The position numbers and the translations under genes are program-made. The notes under the pieces are model-generated. The model had not been told where the DNA came from and ran no database searches. It worked only from the letters and a program-made list of their open reading frames with translations. This document shows, in pieces, positions 42,229 through 52,562 of a DNA stretch of 64,000 bases. This DNA is from Macrosoma leucophasiata (Eukaryota; Arthropoda; Insecta; Lepidoptera; Hedylidae), in NCBI GenBank assembly GCA_036365455.1, contig JAWQUS010000022.1, forward strand, positions 4,836,001 through 4,900,000, written 5' to 3'. The first letter of the stretch is position 1. Every line of letters starts with the position of its first letter.

Positions 42229-42418
42229 GACGCAGAACGTCACTTTCGCAAATCGTCATCTCGAAAAAAATTGTCACTTTCGCAGAAGGTAATTTTTTCA
42301 GACAGTCATTTTCGCAAAAAAACATTTTTTCAGAAAGTCATTTTCGCAAAAGGTATTTTTTTCAGAAAGTCATTTTCGCAAAAAGTCACTTTCGTAGAAC
42401 GTCACTTACAAATTTATT
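42229..42418 (+). repeat. Imperfect tandem repeat (about 33 bp unit)
   Basis: Five to six degenerate units built on CAGAAAGTCATTTTCGCAAA, with ACGTCACTTTCGCA variants at both ends. Confidence 0.75.
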
Positions 42419-42604
42419 TTCTCTGTATTGTTAAGTAGACCTAATGCAGGGTAAAATAAACAACACAAATATCAGTAACCAAATCTTAATTATAAACGAA
42501 AGGAGATGTTTCAATTTGGGATATAACTTGTACATTTACCAGAAAAGGGAGAAACATATCTTGATTTCAGGAAAATAAATAATAATTCTCAATTTTTTTT
42601 AGAT
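42419..42604. other. AT-rich spacer
   Basis: No feature recognised. Confidence 0.3.
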
Positions 42605-43012
42605 CATCATATCAGCTATAGGACGTCCACTGTTGAACATAGGCGTCCCCCAATGACCTCCATGCCGACCGATCGGAAGCGACGTGCATCCAGCGGGTAC
42701 CTGCAGCTTTGACTAGGTCGTCGGTCCATCTTGCTATCATCATCCAACGTGGTCTCCACTCGAGTACCTTTCTGCCCCAGCGGCTATCGGTTCTCCGAGC
42801 TATGTGCCCTGCCCATTGCCACTTCAGCTTGGAGATCTGCTTGGCTATGTCAGCGACTTTCGTTCGCCTACGGATCTCGTCATTTCTGATTCGATCCAGT
42901 AGGGAAACGCCGAGCATAGCCCTTTCCATTGACCGCTGAGTGACTTGGAGCTTTCGTACGAGACCCATAGTGAGAGACCACGTCTCGGCACCGTAGGTCA
43001 TCACCGGTACAT
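42605..43012 (-). pseudogene. RTE LINE pol C-terminus (QQWT family), open 130 residues
   Basis: The minus-strand frame reads MTYGAETWSL, RSMERAMLGVSLLDRIRN, KLKWQWAGHIARRTDSRWG, DDLVKAAGTRWM and YVQQWTSY before the stop. This is the post-catalytic region of an RTE reverse transcriptase. A small deletion removes the usual GKR-GRP linker. RT core and 5' part are missing. 62949-63350 is the closest relative here. Confidence 0.85.
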
Positions 43013-43145
43013 ACCGATCGTTGTGAAATATGAAATATGGCCATATACTAACATGGCGGCGTCTTTAATCACTTAGATTGTATACGTTCAAAAATCTAAT
43101 CAAACGGGTTCGGTACTCGTGAGCGTATAAATGTTTTTTTTTTAA
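43013..43145. other. Spacer
   Basis: No feature recognised. Confidence 0.3.
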
Positions 43146-44365
43146 TATTCATAATGGCATCGCTGTTGAGATATTGCCAGTGTCAAGTAATACGATGTTT
43201 CGTAATTTGTCATAAGCAGAAGCAACGTAAAAGTCAGAATCAGTCGGTCAATTATCAGTCAGTCAGTCAGTCAGTCAGAGTCATCACAGTCAGTAATTCG
43301 AGTAAAGCGATGGCTACTTTACTAGAACATTTACAATGAAGTTTTGGAGGCAACCCGAAAAGCCGTGTTATTGCACTGTTATTCTATTTCACTATACATG
43401 GGCACTGTAATAAATCTATATCAAACAAAATGCCCTCAACTTTATTTAATATAACTCAAAAATACATCAAGAAAACGAAATAAAATAAGAGCACTACACG
43501 CCTCTTTCAATGTTCCCGCCAAAACTCGTATAAATACTATAAATGGTTAAATAATATAGGAAAAGTTTGACATTTGCAGGATACAACCATACCAACCAAA
43601 AAAAAGGAGTTTTGGTGGGAACCTTGAAAGTGGCGTGTGGTGCTCTTATTTTATTTTATTTTCTTGGTGTATTTTTAAGTTATATTGAATAAAGTTGGTG
43701 GCATTTTGTTTGATATAGGTTTATTACAGTGCTCGTGTATAGTGAAATAGAATAACAGTGCGAAAACACGACCTTTCAGGTTGCCTCCAAAACTTCATTG
43801 TAAATGTTCTGGTAAAGTAGCCATCGCTTTACTCGAATAACTTGACTGTCATATTTGTTTTCATTTTGTATTATACTAACTTTTACGCTGTTTAAATAAA
43901 TACGAAATATCGTTTTACTTGACACTGGCAATATGCGTAATAGCGATGCCAGAATTAAAAAAAAAAAAACCAAAAAAAAAGCTGTATATTTAGCTTTTTT
44001 TTTTTTAATTATTGGTATCGCTTGTTATGTATATTGCCAGTGTCAAGTAAAACGATATTTCGTATTCGTAACTAAGCAACTTAAAAGTCAGAGTCAGTCA
44101 GTCAATTTATCAGTCCGACAGTCAGAGTCACAGTATTTCGAGTAAAGTGATGGCTACTTTATATACATTTACAATGAAGTTTTGGAGGCAACCCAAAAGA
44201 ACGTGTTTTCGCACTATTATTCTATTTCACTATACATGGGCACTGTAATAAGCTTATATCAAACAAAATGCCACCAACTTTATTTAATATAACTGAAAAA
44301 TACATTAAGTTAATGAAATAAAATAAGAGCACCACACGCCTCTTTCAAGGTTCCCGCCAAAACTC
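43146..44365. repeat. Triple inverted repeat, about 350-380 bp per unit
   Basis: Three copies of one unit: R1 plus strand (43146-43527), R2 minus strand (43607-43956), R3 plus strand (44007-44365). Shared blocks are ATATTGCCAGTGTCAAGTAA, the (GTCA)n tract, ATGGCTACTTTA, ACAATGAAGTTTTGGAGGCA, CACTATACATGGGCACTGTA and TTCCCGCCAAAACTC. No coding frame is conserved. A terminal fragment is at 46570-46612. Confidence 0.9.
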
Positions 44366-44526
44366 TTTAAAAATATAGAACTTTATACTAAAACAATTTT
44401 TGGCTGAGCATGTCAATAAAAAATATCTTTAACATTGTTAAGTACGATTATTTTAGAACGAAACAAAAAAAAATGGCATCGATCTGTCCGATATAACCTG
44501 CCAATGACAACTCAGTCTTAATGAAA
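44366..44526. other. Spacer
   Basis: No feature recognised. Confidence 0.3.
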
Positions 44527-44640
44527 TCTATACTAATATTATAAAGCTGAAGAGTTTGTTTGTTTGAATGCGCTAATCTCAGGAACTACTACCTACTACT
44601 ACTAAAAAATTTTTTCAGTGTTAGATAGCCCATTTATCGA
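44527..44640 (+). repeat. Helitron-like or MITE repeat, left part
   Basis: ATCTATACTAATATTATAAA, GAAGAGTTTGTTTGTTTGAA, and AGATAGCCCATTTATCGAGG. It is a common lepidopteran repeat start. It is interrupted at GAGGAAG by a LINE and resumes at about 44996. A diverged piece is at 46408-46560. Confidence 0.55.
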
Positions 44641-44995
44641 GGAAGAACTCAGTAGGGTCAGTAGTCTCTTTTCATTTATTGAACCCTACTGAGTTTTGTT
44701 TTGGCAGGTTTTTTCTCAGTAATGTGGGCTTTGGAAATCTGCCAGTGAACGACCAAGAATGTCCCATATCTTATAAGTCTTATCTTACCGTTTGTGAAAG
44801 AGAGTATGGAACATTATGTTGATATCAATTTTTATAATTTAGTATTTTTAAACCATTATTTATTTTATTTTTGTTTCCTTTGACATATTAATCAACGTAT
44901 CAGATGTTATTCGCTTTAATTTTATATTTTGTAATTTGATTTAACACAAGCAAATTCAATTATTCCCAAGTGATAAAATGAATTTTAGAATGTTG
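44641..44995 (+). mobile_element. LINE 3' UTR insertion (jockey-like)
   Basis: It contains CCCTACTGAGTTTTG, TTCTCAGTAATGTGG and TTTGGAAATCTGCCAGTGAA, homologous to 2080-2155 and 61262-61335. Its second half matches the LINE tail in the minisatellite (11806-12015). GAAG is present at both borders. Confidence 0.75.
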
Positions 44996-45340
44996 AAGGC
45001 TTTAGGCTATATAACATCACGCTCTCTCATCAGAGGAGAGGGTAGGTAACATTGCACCCGCGCGAAACCGGTGCGGTCCGCTAGTGGTAGATATTTTTAA
45101 AATAAACTTTGTACACAAAACATACAAAACATTTTCGAAGGAGAAGGATCGAAATAGTTTAAGGTGTTCATTTCCCTGTTATTCTGAAATGTACATATTG
45201 TAGCTCAAGTCCCATGGAACTTTGAAACATCCTTTATCTAATTAACTAGCTGTGCCCGCGACTTCGTTCGCGTGGAAAAGTGACTTTGGCCAGCTTTTTT
45301 GGATAGCTTTTGGTCAATATGGATCATAAATTAATGGATC
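44996..45340 (+). repeat. Right part of the interrupted repeat, then CCCGCG tail
   Basis: 44996-45080 continues GCTTTAGGCTATATAACATC, CACGCTCTCTCATC. 45245-45330 carries AACTAGCTGTGCCCGCGACT. Confidence 0.5.
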
Positions 45341-46095
45341 ATTTGTATTCGATTTACTTATGGTGTCCGTAAGTATGATCACATTTCTTCATACCGTGCT
45401 AAACTTAATTGGCTTCCCATCCGGCAAAGAAGATCCATATTCTTCCATTCTACTGATATACTTTTTACATTAGTTTATGACATTTAGTTTTATCTTAGTG
45501 ATATTCTTGACTTTACATATATTTTTTATCTTGTTTGACATGTATATCAATTGTTATTCGCTTTAATTTATTTTGTTTGTTTTTGACGTGTCATAAGAGG
45601 TGCCTGTCACCCTAAATGAATAAATGAGTTTCTGATTCTGATTCTGATTCATAAGAATTCTTTGTTAACTGTTCTCTATCCTTTACGATCCACTCTCTCC
45701 TTATTTATTTTTTTATGTAGGTAATTGAAGTGACGAACAAGCATGCAGTTCACATTGATGTTAAGTGATGTCTGCAGCCTATAGACACCCCCACAAAGAC
45801 CGAGGTCAAAATGCAGATGCGTTACCACTCCTGAGGCCTAAGGCCTCTGTGCCGGAAATTACAAGGCGGATACGCATTACGGAATTATTATCTTAAACGT
45901 ACATTTAAATTTCTTGGAGTCTCTCATCATCTCAACCTCCGTTCGTTGGATAATCTTATTTTAGAAATTCCTTCTCACCGTACTGGCTTTTTATCCAACT
46001 TTTTCGCTGTCACAGCTATCAAGCTCTGGAACACGCTGTCCGCCTTTTGTACAACATTTCTGTGTTTGCAATAAAGTTAAATAAATAAATAAATA
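45341..46095 (+). pseudogene. CR1/jockey-like LINE pol remnants interrupted by SINE-B
   Basis: 45365-45490 translates to RAKLNWLPIRQRR-type sequence, and 45925-46060 to LGVSHHLNLRSLDNLILEIP and TAIKLWNTLSAF. Both are normal consecutive motifs of LINE RT C-termini. Between them lie a LINE 3' end with a (TTCTGA)n tail (45500-45660) and a SINE-B (45709-45880, minus strand). The left and right pieces may be one disrupted copy. It ends in AATAAATAAATAAA near 46080. Confidence 0.65.
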
Positions 46096-46117
46096 AACAC
46101 TTTTGGTTAGGAATTAG

Positions 46118-46265
46118 GAAGTCTTAGGAATCGGCGTGCATGTATGAAGAGAATGATGAAGGTAGACGAGGCACGAGAGGTTTGTCAGAACCGGGATATC
46201 TGGCGCTCTACACTCTCTGCCTACCCAGTTAGGGACCTGGCGTGAAGATACATACATACATACTT
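46118..46265 (+). pseudogene. RTE (CATA family) C-terminal fragment
   Basis: TAGGAATCGGCGTGCATGTA to CCAGTTAGGGACCTGGCGTG, then a (CATA)n tail. Confidence 0.75.
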
Positions 46266-47210
46266 TTGGTTAGTTAAAAACATCTGGTTTACATTAATGC
46301 TTCTCTGTACATGATATTAGACGCATTGATGGCCATCGGAGATGAAAGCATAAAGGCTGCTAATATTGCGAACACGTTGCAGAGTCACATGTTACTGACC
46401 GTGCGAAAATCTAAACTAATATTATAAAGCTGAAGAGTTTGTGTATGCCTGTTTGTTTGAACGCGCTAATCTCAGAAACTGCTAGTCCGATTAAAAAAAA
46501 AACCCGATTTTGAAACATTCTTCTTTGTTGCTCCGCTCCTATTGGCCTTAGCGTGATGATATTTGCTTTTACTTGACTCTAGCAAGATGCGTAATAGCGA
46601 TGCCATTATAATAAAAAAAAATAATAAAAAAAGTCAAAAAGGTTAAAGTAGAGATCTATGGTCGGATGTGGGCTTTGGTAACTTTGGACTGGTTATCCTG
46701 AGGTTGCAGGTTCGATTTCTGCTAAAGTAATTTAATAAAATGCCACATCAATTTCATTTTTTAAATTTCAATAATAATTTATATAATGAACACGTGTTTC
46801 ACATATTTAAATAGAAAATGAGGAATAAAACTTTGTATTTCATGAATTCTACACAAACGAAGTTTCAGACTAGTTCTGTGTGACACCTAGTAGACTTTTT
46901 GGATTTATTTTACACTCCAAGAGTGACAACGCTACGGATCTCACTGAAAAATACATTTTTCTATTTGCCCGCTTGAAATACCTTCCCATTTGTAAGCGTT
47001 ACGCTCGGAGAGAAAGAAAAGGCAATTCGAGAAATGACAAATAATCTTCGTCATACCAGAATTCTAACCTCGGGTATTGCGAGATATCAAGGATATTACA
47101 TTTCTGTGGTAGGACTTAGATGGAAAGGTCCATCAAATTGATAAATATAATTTAAATCATTTTTCAAAGTGGAAGCGGCGTTGTACGCTTTTCTGACGGG
47201 TAACAATGTA
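46266..47210. other. Mixed degenerate repeats, no gene
   Basis: 46408-46560 is a Helitron-like fragment joined to its own inverted tail (CTCCGCTCCTATTGG). 46570-46612 is the end of the triple-repeat family. 46675-46735 is a SINE-D head (TTATCCTGAGGTTGCAGG). 46740-47210 shows nothing I recognise. Confidence 0.5.
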
Positions 47211-47460
47211 AAACTCGTGTCAGGACACGTGACCTGATCGGAAATTCGTAGGAGGAAGGAGAGTAGACCGCCGGCGCGGTGTAAGAGAGGAAATATTCCT
47301 TTCTCTTTCTACCGCGAAGACATAAGCGAAAGTGTATGTCTTCCCTTCTGTTTCGCTAAGACGGTGCAGGGCGCTTGCGCGAATGTGCGTGTGTATTTCA
47401 GCGTGCTGCTGCATTGAAACTAATTTGGCATCTAATCTATACTTCATACAGCGTTCTAAT
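47211..47460. other. GC-richer segment, no gene recognised
   Basis: A 189-residue reverse frame spans this and the next repeat, but shows no domain. Confidence 0.35.
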
Positions 47461-47470
47461 CTATACTTAT

Positions 47471-47652
47471 AACTAGCTGTTGCCCGCGTCTTCGCCCGCG
47501 TGGATGTTGTTGTGGATAATCCTAAATTTTCTTTGCTATAAACCTCACGGAGCCTGAGACCTTTCCAACGAATGCAAAACCGTGGAAATCGGATCGTGCG
47601 TTCTGGAGTTATAGCGTCAGGAAGGAGAACCCGACTTATTTTTATATTATAG
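47471..47652 (+). repeat. CCCGCG-type LINE-tail repeat
   Basis: Second full copy of the 26930 repeat, with the same order and the same TTATTTTTATATTATAGAT end. Confidence 0.75.
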
Positions 47653-47860
47653 ATAAAACTGTAGAAGTGTAAATTCTGTACATTAAAAATATTAAAAAAA
47701 GAAATACCAGCAGATGTTACTAGATCGATACCGAACCCAAATGTGATTAGAAATATTTTTGTCTGTCTGTCTGTTTGTTCAAGCATCACATAAAAACTAC
47801 CGGTCCGATTACAATGAAACTAGGTATGATTATACTTCAACCTTTGGCGCACAACACTGG
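47653..47860 (+). repeat. Family E, left part (no minisatellite)
   Basis: It matches 7905-8120 and ends GGCGCACAACACTG, where the TIR element is inserted. Confidence 0.8.
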
Positions 47861-48660
47861 GTAGGGGAGCGAGGGGCTAGTTGTAACATTAAAAAAAAAA
47901 CCGTTATATCTTGAAATGTGTTGGTTAAATGATCACTAACTACATTTTGATTGATACTCTAATCATTCTTCTATAAGGTCTAAATGAAAAAATATCAAAT
48001 TAATAAGTAAATCTTTCAGAACTTTGATTTATGTAAAAAATGGGAAGTGTTACAATTTACCCCGTGCTTGGGGTTAGTTGTAACAGCTATTGGGGCATGT
48101 TGTAACGAAAATAAAAAATATTAATTTAATTTTAAATTTTTATTCATTAACGTGTATAATAATACAAATTACATTATAAATAACACGACAATATATTATA
48201 TAACAATATATACTACATTTAAAAAATATGCAATATATGGGCAAGTTGTAACATGTTACAACTTGCCCCACGATTTTGTTACATCTAACCCCAAGGCATA
48301 GGTTTTAATATTTATTACTTTCACTATTAAATCAACTCAGAAATCTCGAAAATCGCTACACCACATCATGTATGCATAAATTATAACACCAAATCAAGTA
48401 CAGAAAACTCCAATTAGTTGATCGTAATAAACTCAACTAAAAAATTACGAACGTAAAATAATATGTTACCTGCCGACAAAGGAACGCTTTCACACACCCA
48501 CTCACTGCGTCTCCTGGCGGGACACTGAGTGTGATGACGTGATGCGAGGGGTTATAACGACTATATTGAATCAAAAAAATACGTTGATAAAGTTTACATT
48601 CCTATTGAAAAATCACTGTTACTACTTACCCCTGTTACAACTAGCCCCTCGCTCCCCTAC
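47861..48660. mobile_element. 800-bp TIR element with internal GTTGTAAC motifs
   Basis: It is bounded by a perfect 28-bp terminal inverted repeat (GTAGGGGAGCGAGGGGCTAG then TTGTAACA). The core motif GTTGTAAC or its complement recurs at about 48057, 48078, 48100, 48245, 48257 and 48280. The pair at 48245-48270 forms a 14-bp-arm palindrome. There is no ORF, so it is non-autonomous. It interrupts family E. Superfamily and target duplication could not be settled. Confidence 0.88.
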
Positions 48661-49090
48661 TTTATATCCCGGAAAAATGTCTGTTTGTCTGTGTGTTTGG
48701 GCACATTAATTTCAGAAACGGCATATTCGATTTCCGGTTTTCACTAATATATTGTGGTAAGTTTCACTTAACATTTAGTGTTTGTTTCATGTGAATCGGT
48801 TCTGAAAAAAAAAGTTATGTCAATTTAAAGAATTATATCGAATATTTTTAAGCTATTCTGTATCTTAGATCTATCTTTTAGGGGGTTTCGTACCTAAAAG
48901 GTAAACCGGACCCTACAGATTACTAATCCTCCGCTGTCTGTCTGTCTGACCGTCCGTCCGTCCGTCTGTCTGTCACCAGGCTGTATCTCATAAATAGTGA
49001 TAGCTAGACAGCTAACATTTTCACAAATTATGTATATTAGCGGTAGCAAGTAGATGCTTAAAATTTTACAGAATTTTTAGGTCTTATGTT
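48661..49090 (+). repeat. Family E, right part
   Basis: It resumes at TTTATATCCCGGAAAAATG, passes ATATATTGTGGTAAG, TTTTAGGGGGTTTCGTACCT and (GTCT)n/(GTCC)n at 48942-48975, and ends CACCAGGCTGTATCTCATAA. The (GTCT)n point is where the 15-bp array sits at 10412 and 11197. Confidence 0.8.
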
Positions 49091-49375
49091 GTTTTACCTT
49101 CCATCTATACATCCATACAAATAAATAAAATTGGAGTGTCTGTTTGTAATACAAAAATAACCTTTTTACTAAATGCTTAAGTATGTATATACGGTACATA
49201 TACCAAAACAACATTTTTTACAATTTTTGTCTGTCTGTCTGTTTGTCTGGCGGGGCTAATCTTGGTAATGGCTGGACCGATTTTGACGGGATATTCACTG
49301 GCAGATAGTTGATGTGATAAGGAGTAACTTAGGCTACTTTTATCTGCATACATACATCCATACCTACATACAAAT
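49091..49375 (+). repeat. Dispersed tail repeat
   Basis: Same order as 37846-38080 (CAAATAAATAAAATTGGAGT, CATATACCAAAACAACATTT, GGAGTAACTTAGGCTAC). A second partial piece is at 49376-49505. Confidence 0.65.
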
Positions 49376-49511
49376 AAGTAGAATTGGAGTGTATCCGACT
49401 TAGACGGGACTTCCACGGGTAGGTAGCTGATGTAATAAGGAGTAACTTAGGCTTTTTTATCTCCACACATACATACATACATACCTACATACAAGTAAAT
49501 AGAATTTGTGT

Positions 49512-49765
49512 GTCTGGATACTTGGCAGTGTTCAACGGTGTGATTTTCACGCTAATTTCTGCCCAGAACGTGTAAATTGTGGAACGAACTTCCCTCTGAT
49601 GTGTTGTTCCCTCGGTACTACAATATGGGGTCCTTCAAAAATGGCGTCAAAAGAGTCCATTAGGGCTGGTAGCGCGTTGACAACTCCCCTGGTGATGCAA
49701 ATGTGCATAACGGTGACCACTTTCCATCAGTTGGCCCATTTGCTTGTCTGTCAACCTTCAGTAAT
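49512..49765 (+). pseudogene. CR1-like LINE C-terminal fragment
   Basis: It matches 28420-28660 (AGTGTTCAACGGTGTGATTT, AATTGTGGAACGAACTTCCC, GTCAAAAGAGTCC, GTCTGTCAACC). Frameshifts disrupt the reading. Confidence 0.75.
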
Positions 49766-50049
49766 AAAAAAACATCCACTCTTACAAAATGTGTTAAAAA
49801 AAGCTGGTGAAAATAGGTTAGACTCTGAAAGTAGGTTCCAAGAAAAAAAGTTTCCAGCCTCTGTACCATAATAGACATCCGCTTCCCGAAGTGCTTTAAC
49901 CGCGTCCGGCAATTTGCTACATTTTTCATTTAATAAAGTTGGAGATTTTAATATTATATAAGCCACGTTTTCACGAATAACGCCATCAATTGTCTTCTAC
50001 AATGAATAGAACAGAACTTTTATTTACTGGTTGCTATAAACTATTTTTT
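49766..50049. other. No gene recognised
   Basis: Two opposing short frames without domains. Confidence 0.35.
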
Positions 50050-50220
50050 TTTCGCAATAACACATGTGAGTGAACTTTGGAAATTAAAGAAAAAATGGAA
50101 AGAAAAATTTTACTTCGGGCAGGAATCAAACCTGCGACCGCTGGACTGGTTATCCTGAGGTCGCAGGTTCAATTCCTGCCCGAAATATTTTTTTTCTGTC
50201 CGGATGTTTCTTTATTTAGT
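50050..50220. repeat. SINE-D inverted pair forming a hairpin
   Basis: 50114-50139 and 50159-50184 are 26-nt inverted arms matching at 24 positions, around a 19-nt centre. Each arm contains a tRNA-like B box (GGTTCAATTCC). A reverse SINE-D tail (TTTCGCAATAACACATGTGAG) lies to the left. Confidence 0.8.
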
Positions 50221-50235
50221 GGTTACTTTTCAGTT

Positions 50236-50560
50236 TATTCCGGTTCTGACAAACCTCTCGTGCCTCGTCTACCATGTATATTTGATTGAGTAAATAACAT
50301 CACTTTTAACTTCACACTTATTTCCTCGAAAGGCTATTTATACAGGTGGTAAAGCTTCACTGACGGAGCTCGAGGGCTTAGTCACCACCGTATTACCTAA
50401 TATACTTGCCGCTAAATGGTAGTGTTCAGCACTATCGTGTTCCGGTCAGGTGGTAATGGCCTTGTAATTTCTGGCACAGAGGCATTCACTTTAGGCCTCA
50501 GGAGTGGTAACGCATCTGCATTTTGACCTTGGTCTTCGTGTAAGTGTCTATTGGATTGGC
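50236..50560 (+). repeat. SINE-B with flanks, left arm of an inverted duplication
   Basis: The reverse complement of about 51783-52125, including roughly 75 bp of non-SINE DNA (CATGTATATTTGATTGAGTA, CTCGAAAGGCTATTTATACA). SINE-B starts near 50346 and lacks its A-tail. Confidence 0.8.
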
Positions 50561-50659
50561 GTTGAGTTGGTGTAATGTACTAAGACCTTTATAGTAACAA
50601 CGTGTTACCAGAGAAAGTAAACATACGGCGTAAGACATCCAAACTATTTAATAATAATA

Positions 50660-51020
50660 ATAATAATGGCAACCCATTATACGTCCCACTGCTGGGCACG
50701 AGTCTCTCCCCTTTTTGGGGGGAGGCCTGGAGCTTACTCCACCACGCTGCTCCAATGCGGATTGGTGGAGGTGGATGGGTTAGTGGCCAACCCACTGTCG
50801 GATGTTTTCAAACCACCCATAAAGCCTCCGACAAGGTTTAACGACTGCTATCCATCGATAGCAACCGGGACCGACGGCTTAACGTGCCCTCCGAAGCACG
50901 GAAACGCGCATTTAATTTGCCACTAGCGGTCACCCATCACACTACCCGACCGCGCCCGTAGTGCTTAACCGAGCAGATCGCTTAAGATCTACACCAGCCG
51001 CTGGGCTATGCGCGCTTCAA
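50660..51020 (-). repeat. Repeat R, full length
   Basis: TACGTCCCACTGCTGGGCAC to CCAGCCGCTGGGCTATGCGC. On its own plus sense, TAGCCCAGCGG here fits a Pol III A box. Confidence 0.85.
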
Positions 51021-51319
51021 CTTATTATTACACCAAACTATTTACTCCTACTATATTACCCCAAATTAACAACTGCACTAACATTTGACACCCGTAGGGT
51101 AAATTCACCAAGTTTCGTCCACAAGTGAAAACAATCTGAGAGCGGGGATTATTTATGAGCGCTGAAATTGGACCATTAGCAATAATTTCCACAATAACAG
51201 AGGCCTATACCCCAAATTAGAATTGGGTGGGAATGGAAAAAGTTTTCATAGGCTTAGCACCTAGTGTGAGTTCTCGAGTGACTATCACGTATAATATGAT
51301 GAACTACGTAAGTCTATAT
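51021..51319. other. Spacer
   Basis: No feature recognised. Confidence 0.3.
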
Positions 51320-51602
51320 AGAAAGAATGTCGAATGAGCGAATGACTAAACAGATATACAATGCGAATGTGGATGGTTGCAGAGGCCCAGGAAGACCAAG
51401 GCTGACCTACCATGACCAAATAGGTCGAATTCTGTCTGATGGTGGGGTCAAAAGTCTTAGGAATCGGCGTGCATGTATGAAGAGAATGATGAAGGTAGAC
51501 GAGGCACGAGAGGTTTGTCTGAACCGGGATGTCTGGCGCTCTACACTCTCTGCCTACCCCGTTAGGGACCTGGCGTGAAGATACATACATACATACATAC
51601 GT
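51320..51602 (+). pseudogene. RTE (CATA family) C-terminus, open 83 residues
   Basis: MSNERMTKQIYNANVDGCRG through MMKVDEAREVCLNRD to LSAYPVRDLA and stop, then (CATA)n. Nearly identical to the 26204 copy. Confidence 0.8.
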
Positions 51603-51607
51603 AAGTC

Positions 51608-51740
51608 TATACTGATGGTGGAGCTCCAGCGACAGAGCTCGTGGGTGTAGGCACTACTGAGTGCCCTTTGCACTCGCCGTTTGGCCGGTGAAGTAGACTA
51701 GCGGCGTTTCGAAAGCCTACATAAGTCCATTTTAAAATCT
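51608..51740 (+). repeat. SINE-B head fragment and unknown DNA
   Basis: TACTGATGGTGGAGCTCCAG to GTGTAGGCACTACTG, then the motif shared with 39438. Confidence 0.6.
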
Positions 51741-52197
51741 ACTTTTTTATGTTATCGAAGTGGCAAACAAGCGTTCACATTGATGTTAAGTGATGACTGC
51801 AGCCTATTGACACTCACAAAAAGACCAAGGTCAAAATGCAGATGCGTTAACTTTCCTGAGGCCTAAGGTGATATGCCTCTGTGCCGGAAATTACAGGGCC
51901 GTACATTACCACCTGACCGGAACAATAGCAATAGTGCTGAACACTACCATTTAGCGGCAAGTATATTAGGTAATGCGGTGGTGCCTACGCTCGCGAGCTC
52001 CGTCAGTGAAGCTTTACCATCTGTATAAATAGCCTTTCGAGGGAATAAGCGTGAAGTTAAAAGTAATGTTATTTACTCAATCAAATATACATGGTAGACG
52101 AGGCACGAGAGGTTTGTCAGAACCGGGATATCCGGCGCTCTACACTCTCTGTCTACCCCGTTAGGGACCTGGCGTGAAGATACATACATACATACAA
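51741..52197 (-). repeat. SINE-B and flank, right arm of the inverted duplication, plus RTE tail
   Basis: 51745-52020 is a minus-strand SINE-B. 52020-52125 mirrors 50236-50345. The RTE (CATA) fragment continues to 52197 on the plus strand. Confidence 0.8.
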
Positions 52198-52562
52198 ATA
52201 TACATAACAATGCAGTGAAGTGAATGCAACGATACAAAATACGAAATGGCCTACTTAAAGCAAATCTTAGAATTAGCGTATTTGGTTCAATTTCATCTCG
52301 CATGTCGAGGTTGAATTCGGGCATTAGTTGCCTTGCGGCATTACTGAGTGCAAACTGGATTAAACTAGATTAAATTGTACAGCTAATAACAAAATTAACT
52401 AATAAACATTTAAAACAGTAAAACAGAATAAAATATGTAGATATAGCTTACCCGGCGAACCTTGTACCGCCAGAATTAAAAACATAATACTGTGTCAAAG
52501 ATAAGACAAATACAAATTATTTGTATCGAAAAATGAAATATTGTATTAACGTCTTATAAATC
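52198..52562. other. No gene recognised
   Basis: AT-rich spacer. Confidence 0.3.

Noticed and set aside
42487..42510. Third MITE F copy (GAAAGGAGATGTTTCA)
   Set aside because: Only the first dozen bases agree; no internal match and no opposite end.
43154..43339. Small ORF in triple repeat unit R1
   Set aside because: The matching frames in R2 and R3 are not conserved, so coding is unlikely.
47220..47789. Reverse-strand 189-residue ORF as a gene
   Set aside because: Its N-terminal part is translated from the family E and CCCGCG-tail repeats; no domain is seen.
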